Shown: positions 33,839-43,945 of the stretch, piece after piece | Layout of the letters: each line of letters opens with the position of its first letter | How positions within the stretch are numbered: the first letter of the stretch is position 1 | Assembly: GCA_032158295.1 (NCBI GenBank) | Contig: CM063260.1 | Location: 2,242,001-2,306,000, forward strand | DNA from: Pycnopodia helianthoides | Taxonomy: Eukaryota > Echinodermata > Asteroidea > Forcipulatida > Asteriidae | Direction: 5' to 3' | Length of the DNA stretch: 64,000 nucleotides | Made by a program: the position numbers and the translations under genes | Notes under the pieces: generated by a model | What the model saw: the letters and a program-made list of their open reading frames with translations, nothing else | Told to the model about the DNA's origin: nothing | Databases searched by the model: none

Positions 33839-34988
33839 GGATGAAGAAATGTGCGAAGTTGAAGCAGTTTAAATTTCGGTTGGTTTATGGCCGAAGCTAA
33901 CATAGTACACGAAAGTAAAAATAACTCCGGTATTAATTAATTCTTGCGAAACTCTGATCATCATCGTCCTTATGCCACACACATCGTTGTTGTCATTCGG
34001 ATCGCGTGCTGCGTTGTGCCCCTTAATTCTCGCGCCTTTTTGGGGGCGCGCAAACCAGAAACTGTAAAAGTAATCCTGTTGGTAAGTCATTGCACGCACA
34101 CAGTTTTCGCCAGAGCTCTGGTCGGCTCCAATGCTAGAGGTGGCATACGACTGTGTGTTCTTAAAACTGTGTTGTTATTGTTGTTGTTGTTTATTTCACA
34201 ATATAGGGGCCTACTCGGGAAAGTACTGAGTATAAAGTGCGTAAACACACATCGGTGTGCGGGTAAAAACAATTGTCTTGATCCCCGATGCAAAATTAAC
34301 ATTATTCTGTACTTAGAAAATAAACATAACATCGCGAATCATTTTTATCATTTGGGTTTAGAAATAAAAGTCGTCACAATGAACTGTGTGCTTTCAGATG
34401 CATGAGAAGAGAAAGGTAAACAAATTTACAAAAAAAAAATCTGAGTAAGGCTTCATGCCTGAAGCCTTTCTCAGATTTTAAATTTGTTGGTGAAAAATTA
34501 TCTCTTTCTCTAAAACTACACTTCTTCAAAGGTTGTCATTTTTAACAATGTTTTATAATATCATCAGCTATCCGGTGCTCTTTACCAAAACATGTTATGG
34601 TCACTTTGAGTAACAAAAGTATACCCCCCCCCCCCCCCCGCTTAGTGAAAAAACATTTTGCTATCCAGCACAGTTTTCATCACACCAATTAACAACATAA
34701 AGTATTGTTTTAACTATTTCAGCTGTGCTTGTTTTAGCTTTATTTATCTTGAAAACTGTTACAAACCATTATTTCCTCGAAAACTAGCAAACAAGAAAAG
34801 ACAAAAAGGGGTAAAACCTGCACCATTATATGCCAACAATATTCATCCCCATGCATTTTCCCTAAATACCCCCTACTTCTCGCAGTAAGGTGGAACAATG
34901 ATTCAAGTTTGGGACGAGGATGCCTAATTTTTTTTTTTTTAAATCCTGATTACTAATCACGCCCTAATTTGTGCTACCATTACTTATG

Positions 34989-35383
34989 TTAAAGGAACAT
35001 TACAGAATTGGTAAGAAAAGAACTTGTAAAATATACTTTTTGTTCACAGATTTACATAAAACTTACACGGTCTAATGATGATGATAGTAGAAAACATCCC
35101 ATGAAATATTTTTGTCTGAAATACCATATTTGATGAGAAATGAATAAACTAATTTTCCGATTGGAGTTTATCGCTCAGTGAGCGTTTTATTCATTGGTTG
35201 AATCTATATGATTTCATGCAAATGTGTAATCGGGTTTTCACTAATTTCTCGTGATCCAGATAGCCGATCGATCTCAAACTTCTACAGGTTTGTCAGTTTA
35301 TGTATAATGGTGGATTACATAAAGTGCCTACACTGCCAGCAACTGTTTTGTTAGCAAAAACCAATTCTGTAATGTTCCTTTAA
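34989..35383 (+). repeat. MITE family A, copy 2
   Basis: 395 bp between TTAAAGGAACATTACAG and its complement. Same orientation and inner CGCTCAGTGAGCG as the 20-kb copy. Confidence 0.9.
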
Positions 35384-35437
35384 ATGATAACATGAACGTC
35401 AATAATGTGCGAAATTCTTGATTGTTTGCATTAAGTA

Positions 35438-35650
35438 ACCGGAAACACTGTGGTCAAGTTTTGTTCTTGGGTTGTCTGTGTTGATTTGCTTAACATTATT
35501 ATATTTCATGGCTAAATTAAATTTTCCCAACGATGTGAAATAATTTGTTGACCGTAAACTATACGTTAAATTAAAGTATTTGCAGAAACAGAATCGCGCA
35601 CACGTAAAACTCAATAATTTTGTTGTAGGGAACAACTTGTTCCCGATAGT
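35438..35650 (+). repeat. Dispersed block shared with oxidoreductase intron 1
   Basis: GTAACCGGAAAC ... ATAAACTATA-like ... AGAAACAGAATCGCGCACAC, then GTAAAACTCAA, occurs here, at 42966-43110 (copy 1 intron 1) and in part at 51920-51985 (copy 2 intron 1). At 35.4 and 42.9 kb it follows a family A MITE. Its origin is unknown. Confidence 0.55.
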
Positions 35651-35966
35651 TAGAATGCGCGCGAAACTTGTCTATACACATACACACAATGTTCTCCTAT
35701 ACTGTTTATAATTTCTTTGCAACATTCCTCACGATTTTGTACACAGAATCGAATCTTTGTTTTTGTCAAAGTCCTTTTGTTTCAACGTAGTCCTTTGAAG
35801 ACCAAGTCGTCTGCTGCCCCTTGTCTTGTCTTCTGAGTGCTTTTTGCAAATCCTTTCCTGAAAAAAATATTCCGTTTTGCTTATCCTTTCAAAGGCTACA
35901 TTTCTACAAGAAACCATTAAATGGTTCATTGGTTGTAAGGCTAAAGATCTCATTGGCTAACGTTCA

Positions 35967-37319
35967 TCAGATTGAATCCACTGTAAACCAATCAGGTGAC
36001 ACCATTCTCCCGCCGGTCATCGCTTTCCACATGTTGATCATGCTTTCGTCTTCCACAAACTGCCGCATTCGAAATCCTTCGTGTCGTGGGTTGTCCCTTC
36101 TGTAGTGGACGAGCCTGAGATCAGCCTCGGGGTCAAGGGTCAAAGTGTCACTTCCAATTTTCACCCCGTGAATTTTGAAATAGTGTACGTTGATTGGGCG
36201 AATGATGCATTTGTCGCGTCCGCGGTTCTCCTTTGTAGCGCTTGGAGTTCTCCACGGGTTCCTCTCGAACACCGTTTTAGCTTCGACAACTTTTTTCTTG
36301 GCGTAAGGTGGCCTACCAAAGAACCAGTTCCGAATCCGAACGGTTCCCAAAGAACTCAAGTACGGATCTTGCAGATAGTCCGAAATCTTCGTTCTCTCTG
36401 GATCCATAGGTTGCACGAACTCATCAACGTCTACTTTCAACATCCAGTGCGTGTTGTAGCGGTGTCTCCATAGGCAGTCATTTTCATGTGCAATTTGAAC
36501 CTCTAAGTAAGTTTTATTTGCACTTGGTGTGTGTGCCCATGGTATGACGGTCAGGAAACCTGACTTGATATAGCCTTCAAGATCACCAGCCATCGTTGCG
36601 TTGGGGTCGTTGTCGTATATATAGACATGCTCAACACCAAGTTTTTTGTAGTAATACATCCAATCAGGGATGAACTTTGACATGTCTCTGACCATGGTAC
36701 AAAGACTCAAAAAATGCTGCTCTGTCTCGGTCGGGCAAACCGGCACGCCTATGTACGCGTACTGCGGATTGGACACCAGACGAAAATTCACCCTAAACCG
36801 ACCGACTGCCTGCCGTTTGACTTGAGTCATAAAGCGTCGTGGCACGGGGCATGTGATGATGATGAGGTACTGCGGGTAGCCGCCAAAACTAAGGAAATCC
36901 TTCACGATGGGATCAGTGATACTCATCTCACCGTTGGGAAACTCACAGATGTACTTCTCCATCTCCCAGTCATCTTCGTAGCTCTTAACTCCTACAAAAA
37001 CGACCTCGTCTCTTGTGGACTCCACGAAGGCAGAGTGAAGCGTGGGGAGCCTCGAGCAGCTCAGTTTTTCCCGGAGGTAGCAACCCTCTGCAGAGTTTAG
37101 AAGATTTCTTGTTCCCGAGCTGTCACACAATAAAGTCGGAAAGCCAATGAAAGACTTGAACTTTTTCCAGCTATCCATGCTCCCCTCTATCCAAGGGTGG
37201 ATACCTCTTGAGATGGCTTCATGTGTTGCAGGGACCGACAGAAATAACCTGAAGAGCAACCACACTGCTAGTAAAACTAACAGCGCCCTCTTGCATTGGG
37301 AGCGCTTTGAGCGTAACAT
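35967..37319 (-). CDS. Glycosyltransferase family 92 protein
   Basis: Single-exon frame of 450 residues with its own ATG and stop. Residues 1-10 are basic and 11-29 form a hydrophobic anchor (ALLVLLAVWLLFRLFLSV), giving a type II Golgi membrane topology. The catalytic half shows CTMVRDMSKFIPDWMYYYKK (about 207-226), YIYDND (233-238), the DxD motif in MLKVDVDEFVQP (297-299, metal and sugar-nucleotide binding) and a distal IHGVKIGS / HYRRD region. This is the DUF23/GT92 pattern, a family that includes worm and vertebrate beta-1,4-galactosyltransferases; the acceptor here cannot be told. Cys residues at 65, 80, 88, 125, 157 and 195 suggest lumenal disulfides. No introns, unlike every other gene here, so it may be an old retrocopy or simply a family trait. 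No poly(A) tail or target duplication was seen. Confidence 0.9.
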   Translation of the reverse strand: MLRSKRSQCKRALLVLLAVWLLFRLFLSVPATHEAISRGIHPWIEGSMDSWKKFKSFIGFPTLLCDSSGTRNLLNSAEGCYLREKLSCSRLPTLHSAFVESTRDEVVFVGVKSYEDDWEMEKYICEFPNGEMSITDPIVKDFLSFGGYPQYLIIITCPVPRRFMTQVKRQAVGRFRVNFRLVSNPQYAYIGVPVCPTETEQHFLSLCTMVRDMSKFIPDWMYYYKKLGVEHVYIYDNDPNATMAGDLEGYIKSGFLTVIPWAHTPSANKTYLEVQIAHENDCLWRHRYNTHWMLKVDVDEFVQPMDPERTKISDYLQDPYLSSLGTVRIRNWFFGRPPYAKKKVVEAKTVFERNPWRTPSATKENRGRDKCIIRPINVHYFKIHGVKIGSDTLTLDPEADLRLVHYRRDNPRHEGFRMRQFVEDESMINMWKAMTGGRMVSPDWFTVDSI

Positions 37320-37800
37320 GATTGGTCGGGGCCCGAGTGTGTTGGTCTACCGATTTGATGACAGTATACACACTTTATACTATCTTCACGTTGAAACTCA
37401 TATTAAACTCCACTATTATCCAGATGTGTCACCAGATGAATTCATGGTCTTCATTGCGAGGCATGACCGAGCACACAGATCTGAAACAGACGAGGAAAAA
37501 ATGCGAAGTGTCAAGAAACTTTTCCAAACCTCGGCTCAGGCTGCGTCTCCGGCTTGGGCTCAATAACATCAGATATCAACATACAAAATATACCCGAACT
37601 TACACTGATCGAACTAATCGTCTTAATATTGTTTTCTGTTAACTTTCTATGGGTTCTCCATTCAACAGCAAACCCAAATTTCAGTTTATGATAAAACAAT
37701 TATCAATATATGTTTGTCATGTTTATTTTGCAACTGGCCCTTCCATTGGATAATCTTATAGGACTCCTTTTCAAGGGGTAGATCAAGAACAAGACCATGC

Positions 37801-38393
37801 AGGGCCCAATTTCATAGAGCTGACTAAAGGAACATTACAGAATTGGTTTTTGCTAACAAAACAGTTGCTGGCAGTGTAAGCACTTTATGTAATCCACCAT
37901 ATACATCAACTGACAAACCTGTAGAAGTTTGAGATCGATCGGCCATCTGGGTCACGAGAAAATAGTGAAAAAAACGATTACACATTTGCATGAAATCATA
38001 TAGATTCAACAAATGAATAAAACGCTCACTGAGCGATAAACTCCAATCGGAAAATCAGTTTATTCATTTCTCATCAAATGAGGCATTTCAGACAGAAATA
38101 TTTCAAGGGATGTTTTTCTTCTATCATCATCATTAGCCCGTGTAAGTTTTATGTAAATCTGTGATCAAAAAGTATATTTTACAAGTTCTTTTCTTACCAA
38201 CTCTGTAATGTTTCTTTAAGCACAAATACTAGCTAAGCACAACAAAATTATGCTAACCCCAAAAAAAGGTTGTCAGCTAAAATACCATTTCTCATGTAGC
38301 ATGAAGTGTGAGTGGTGTACTGCTTATTGTTGCTTAGCAAAGATGTTTTAAGCAACTTTTTCTGCATAAGCAGCTCTATGAAATTAGGCCCAG
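37801..38393. repeat. MITE family C, copy 3, split by MITE A
   Basis: Left piece GGGCCCAATTTCATAGAGCTG (37802-37822). Right piece from AGCACAAATACTAGCTAAGC (38218) to CTCTATGAAATTAGGCCCAG (38393). The two halves join at the TTAA inside the usual GCTGCTTAAGCAC motif, exactly where the family A element sits. Confidence 0.85.
37824..38219 (-). repeat. MITE family A, copy 3, nested in MITE C
   Basis: Inverted family A element: GGTTTTTGCTAACAAAACAG first, then the CGCTCAGTGAGCG hairpin, and TTTCTTTAA at the right end. The flanks reconstruct a broken TTAA of the host MITE. Confidence 0.9.
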
Positions 38394-39056
38394 GGAACCA
38401 GAGGCCGTGGCCTCCGTGAAATTCCAGGCCTGACGACATTATTAAACCCAACATTCAAAACTCTATTACCGGGGAATCATTTCAATCGTACACCATTGAC
38501 ATGTTGGTTAAAATAAAGTCCGATATGTCCTTCGACGGACCAGTGCGCTTTTGGGATAAACAAAAATAATCCATTCAAATTGGCTACTGACAAGACATGC
38601 TATGACGCGCATAATAAAACATTGAAGTGCCATTCTAATGATTATTGGCTAGAGAAATCATGCCCAATTAAGATCCATAACATCGACGTATTCTAGTAAA
38701 CCCTTCCATAAACGACGTTGGGTCACATCGATATATCCTCCATAACACAGTTTAGCTGCATGCATAGCTTTGAAGTGTTGAGTTTGCATACTTCGAATTT
38801 TGGAGTCAACACACAACAGTCCAACGGTCACCCGGCGGTGGTTGTTTTTTATGAATAAAAGATAACACAGGTTGCAGACGCTCAGCATTTCCTCCATTCA
38901 TCACGATTAAACTGATTATTATTGACGAAATTCTATCAGACGAGATGACAATGTCAGCAAACCATTGAGCCATCGTTTCATTTACCCCCACCCCCCCCCC
39001 CCCCCCCCACAGCCCGCTCATTGAGCTCTACTTAAGAGGCGACCCCCATCACAAAC

Positions 39057-39403
39057 AGGTTTTATACGATATTGGTAGAGCTGTTTTGTGTGATCAACCA
39101 TTATACACGAAACAACAAGCCTTTGAACATGTGGGCTTAATCCGTTGTGTGAGTCAGGAGAAAATAGTGAAACACCATTCACAACCGAAGTTGCAGTTTT
39201 TGTTGCTATAGGCTATCAGATCAGACCGTGGAATTCTACCTCCATGGTCATACATAGTCGTCTCGAATATGACTTCATTTCAGAGGGAAATATTTCACAG
39301 AAAAAAAATGGTAAGGTTTTAATATGAACAAGCTGTCAGACTGAAATTAATTTCACTGATGTTTTTTTTTATTCTCACCGATCCTGTGTAATATACCGGA
39401 TCA
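39057..39403 (-). repeat. MITE family B-like, diverged copy
   Basis: GGTTTTATACGATATTGGTAGAGC at the left and CTCACCGATCCTGTGTAATA at the right. The inner GTGAGTCAGGAGAAAATAGTG and GAGGGAAATATTTCACAGAA match the reversed order of the 21.9-kb copy. Ends are eroded. Confidence 0.55.
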
Positions 39404-39829
39404 ACGTTCTTTACCATTTTTTCTTCCAAATCTTGAGTAACCCCACAATTATTAAATGTTAGTGCTGATTTAGTTTTTCATCTCCTGAAAATTGAGGGTT
39501 TATAGGTAGCAAGTCCCCTTTGAAAACATCTACTTAGATTTGTGGCTTGGTCATTCAGTCTTGCGCCTTAGCAGCAGAAATGAACATTCATCTCACGAGG
39601 TCACCGAGAGGAGATTATCTTACAAGAAGGCTCCGTTTCTTAAACCTTGGTTTGTTCTCATCAAATATATCAAAATGTGAAATGGCTCGTTGGGGGGGGG
39701 GGGGCATTGTCTGCTTTCAAGGTATTTACCAAGATTCAGAATGAGTGCGCCATACGTTTAATCCGGCCCTTCTTAAGAAGCCGGTGCCAAAGCAATTGTT
39801 AAATGTAGTCATCGTTTGGGTTTTGTCTA

Positions 39830-41025
39830 CCTGTCCCTGCTCTAGTAACGTCCCCTGCCCAGACCAACCGTCGTCTGACCTTACCAAGGCAACCTGCCCC
39901 AACGTCCTCTGTCCCACAACCTCCTGCCCTGAGGCCATACGCCACCTGCCCAAACTAGCCCTATGCCCTTAGACCAAAGCACCCTGCCCCTTCACTTCCC
40001 CTGTCCCACCAACCCCCTGCCCTTACCAACACCACCTGCCCAAACTAGCCCAATGCCCTTAGACGAAGGCACCCTGCCCCTTCAACCCCCTGCCCTTACC
40101 AACGCTACCTGCCCAAACTAGCCCTATGCCCTTAGACCAAGGCACACTGCCCCTTCACTTCCCCTGTCCCACCAACCCCCTGCCCTTACCAACGCTACCT
40201 GCCCAAACTAGCCATATCCCTTAGACCAAGGCACCCTGCCCATTCAACCCCCTGCCCTTACCAACTTCCCGTCTCACCAACCCCTGCCCTTACCAACACC
40301 ACCTGCCCAAACTAGCCACATGCCCTTAGACGAAGGCACCCTGCCCCTTCAACCCCCTGCCCTTACCAACACCACCTGCCCAAACTAGCCCCATGCCCTT
40401 AGACTAAGGCACCCTGCCCCTTCACTTCCCTGTCCCACCAACCCCCTGCCCTTACCAACACCACCTGCCCAAACTAGCCCCATGCCCTTAGACGAAGGCA
40501 CCCTGCCCCTTCAACCCCCTGCCCTTACCAACGCTACCTGCCCAAACTACATATGCCCTTAGACCAGCACCTGCCCCTTCACTTCCCTGTCCCACCACCC
40601 TGCCTTACCAACGCTACCTGCCAACTAGCCATCCCTTAACAAGGCACCCTGCCCATTCAACCCCTGCCTACCAACGCCACCTGCCCAAACTAGCCCTATG
40701 TCCTTAGACCAAGGCACCTTGCCCCTTCAACCCCCTGCCCTTACCAACTTCCCCTGTCTCACCAACACCTGCCCTTACCAACACCACCTGCCTAATCTAA
40801 CCCCATGCCCTTATATCAGAGGGCACTCTGCTCCCACCAACCCCTACCCTTACACCAACGCCACTGGCCCAAACCGTAGAGCAAGGACAGAGATCCAAAC
40901 CAACCTCATGCCCTTAGACCACGGCACCCTGCCCAACCAACCCTTGCCCTTACAACCGTCACCTGCCCCCTCTGACGCCTCCCTGTCTCCCACCACTGGT
41001 GGTAGCCCAAACAACGCCCCCAGCG
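39830..41025 (+). repeat. C-rich minisatellite with alternating 90/70-bp units
   Basis: About 1.2 kb, nearly without G runs on this strand. The long unit reads GCCCTTAGACCAAGGCACCC, CTTCACTTCCCCTGTCCCAC, CCCTGCCCTTACCAACGCTA, CCTGCCCAAACTAG. The short unit lacks the CACTTCCCCTGTCCCACCAA block. GCCCTTAGAC recurs near 39964, 40054, 40127, 40216, 40321, 40395, 40485 and 40554, mostly about 90 or 70 bp apart. The right end (40600-41025) is degraded. Proline-rich open frames across it are by-products of the composition. Confidence 0.9.
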
Positions 41026-41512
41026 TTATCTGATATAAACAATTTACCAGATCGTGTGCAATAAAATAAGGGTTTACATTTATTAAATAGTGTGGCGTGA
41101 TCAGGTGTTTGTTTTTTCCAGAACTAATCGAATTGTCAAACAATCGTATTGGTATAACGTATGAAAACAGGGGACCATACTTGATTAAAATGCCAGTTGT
41201 TTTTGACTAAACAAAATTATGCAAGAAAACTCATAATTTGCATACAAAAAAAAATCAATGAAAACAATGAAACTAAGGTAATAAAACTGCTCTCCTTATA
41301 CCTGATACAATAACGCTAGATTATCAACAAAAAAAAACAATACTTGACGCTACCTTTAAACACTACTTTCAATGTTAATTTGATAAAAAGATATAATTTA
41401 TAATTACCAATTTACTTTTTTTTTTCGAATCATAATCTGTATCACCATTGTTAGTGTAATTATAAAAGAATTTGCACATAAATATATATTCATGCATTTT
41501 TTTTACAATGTT

Positions 41513-41751
41513 GGAATGTGAGAGTAATGACAATAACACAATTCACGAGAAACTATAAGTTTAAATTTCATGGCCTATTAATAACAATAGGAATGTGATG
41601 ATAATGAACAATAACACAATTCCACGAGAAACTATAAGTTTAAATTTTCACTGGCCCTATTAAATAACAATAAGAATGTGATGAGTAATGAACATAACAC
41701 AATTCCACGAGAAACTAAGTTTAATTTCACTGGCCTATTAAATAACAATAG
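41513..41751 (+). repeat. Three-unit tandem repeat, about 80 bp
   Basis: Three units with GAATGTGA, AATAACACAATTCCACGAG, AAACTATAAGTTTAAATTT and CTATTAAATAACAATA. A single diverged unit lies at 47390-47480, upstream of oxidoreductase copy 2, so the amplification is specific to the copy 1 flank. Confidence 0.75.
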
Positions 41752-41910
41752 GACCTGAATGTTTCATTGACATTATTCAATGCAGGCCGATCCAAAGTTC
41801 ACCAGCAGTGTTAACGTGAAGCATTAAACATACTCGACACAAGTCACATCCACCGTCTGGGTAGTAGAAAGTCTCACGAAAACCACAACACAATCACGTC
41901 CCAGAGATGA

Positions 41911-43913
41911 AACAAGGTCACCTTTGCCATCTTCGGCCTCGGCCGGGCTGGTACCATCCACTTCGGCAATCTCATCCGCAACCAGCGTGCCGTCATACGG
42001 TATATCGTGGAAGAGAATCGGGCCAGGGCCGAGCAGGTTCTACAGGAAGTTCAATTTGATATCGTGAATGAACAGTGCCAACTCGTCACTGCAGCGGAAG
42101 CTAACAAGGTCTACCGAGATGACAGGTTTGTGTTTGTATAGTGGTACCTGGGTGTACCGTATACTGCCCAACTCCCTAATTAGTCCCTCCCAGGGTGCAA
42201 ATTTATGTTCTGCAGCACACGCTGGCTACGGAGTCAACAGTTAAGGGATAGAGAAGAACAGCCTATCCCTTAATTATTATTGTTGACTCCATAGCCGACT
42301 TGTGCTGCAGAAAAAAATCACTCCCAGGGTCCGTGATGCACTGGACTCGTATTTTTACTCGTATATCCCTCCCCTCCCTTCCCAAAGCTGGTCTGTTTGT
42401 GGTTTTGTTACAGCGTCATCACAATTGAAATGTTTTTACCTTGTCTTATTACATAATTATTTTAAGGTTTTTTTTCTTTATCTATCAATGATTTGGCTCG
42501 CTTAAAGGAACATTACAGAATTGGTTTTTGCTAACAAAACAGTTGCTGGCAGTGTCAGCACTTTATGTAATCCACCATATACATAAACTGACAAACCTGT
42601 AGAAGTTTGAGATCGATCGGCCATCTGGGTCACGAGAAAATAGTGAAAAACAGATTACACATTTGCATGAAATCATATAGGTTCAACAAATGAATAAAAC
42701 GCTCACTGAGCGATAAACTCCAATCGGAAAATTAGTTTATTCATTTCTCATCAAATATGACATTTCAGACAGAAATATTTCAAGGGATGTTTTCTACTAT
42801 CATCCTCATTAGACCGTTTAGTTTTATGTAAATCTGTGATCAAAAGTATATTTTACAATTACCAATTCTGTAATGTTCCTTTAATGTTTGTTTTTGATTG
42901 TCTGTTTTAATTTGTCTTGTTCTTAAAGCCATGAGTTAATAAATAAATTTCTTAAATGTTTACAAGTAACCGGAAACGGTTTTTCATTGTTGATCTGTTA
43001 AATTCATTTTTCTTTATCAACAATTATAATATAATTGCTAGAGCCATAAACTATAGAAGTATCTGAAGAAACAGAATCGCGCACACGTAAAACTCAAAAT
43101 TATGTTGGTCCGGAAGTTCGAAGTTGGTTCGGTCTATTTTGATGGAACTCGATCCCGAATACTGAACTATGATTTCTGACGTAATAATTCCCCTTTATGC
43201 AGACTCTTTTGTTTTATTGATTTCGATTAATTCCAATCTGTGTTTGTTTCCCTTCAGTGTCGATGCAGTGATCGTTTGTACCCATACTGACTCACACAAA
43301 GATATAGTGCAGCGCTCCCTGCAAGCAGGTTTGTATATGTGACGTCATTGATTGTCGCTACCTCATTATTCTAGTATTTGCATTTACGTAATGTAGTCTA
43401 ATTATCAATTGGAACCGCCCCTCTGGTTTGTTTGACTTTGTTGTGTTTTGAGGCAACAAAGTTCAACAGTCGCTGTGATACCTGCTGCTATAGCTTGGTG
43501 GTTTTATATAGGTAAGAATATAGATCTTTCTTTTGCAACGTCACAGCCCAAGTTTTTGCCAACCAAGGTTGGAGAAAACTATAGGAAGCCATAGATACAA
43601 AGCAAAAACGGATAGCCACAGTTTGTAACACAAATATTGTTACACACATATTCAAAAATAGTGTTGAATTTGATTTGTTTGAAACTAAGCAACCAATCAT
43701 AAGATGTACATTTTTGTTATTGAAAGTTTGCAAAAAATGTTGAATTTGGTCACAACATCCTGTACCCGCAATTGAATGTTTTGCTAGTAATCGGCCCTCC
43801 ATGCCAACGAGCGCGGTTTGTTGATCAACAAAAGAAAGGTCTATAATGGCTCTTGACTGGCAAGGTCGTGGGTTCGAATCTCATCCGAGCAGTGCCTTTG
43901 ATTTTGTCCTCTC

Positions 43914-43945
<32 letters not shown>

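Larger units (their letters stand above)
33839..35966. other. Intergenic, repeats only
   Basis: Spacer between two minus-strand genes. It holds a SINE-body fragment (34196-34305), a short hairpin GTAAGGCTTCATGCCTGAAGCC near 34445, a C16 run (34624-34639), MITE A2, and a 210-bp piece related to intron 1 of the oxidoreductase pair. No coding exon recognised. Confidence 0.6.
37320..39829. other. Spacer upstream of the GT92 gene, repeats
   Basis: Contains the nested MITE pair at 37801-38393, a MITE B relative at 39057-39403, and C and G homopolymers (38990-39008, 39691-39702). No coding exon recognised. The GT92 promoter must lie just right of 37319, but no motif stands out. Confidence 0.55.

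Noticed and set aside
33869..34405. Frames on both strands upstream of the PAN/FA gene
   Set aside because: Short, overlapping, partly within a SINE fragment, and with no recognisable domain.
36081..37100. Plus-strand frames opposite the GT92 gene
   Set aside because: Antisense shadows; the minus-strand frame has the DxD motif, anchor and full length.
40698..41033. Proline-rich plus-strand frame
   Set aside because: Produced by the C-rich minisatellite; the units are not multiples of three and other frames are equally open.
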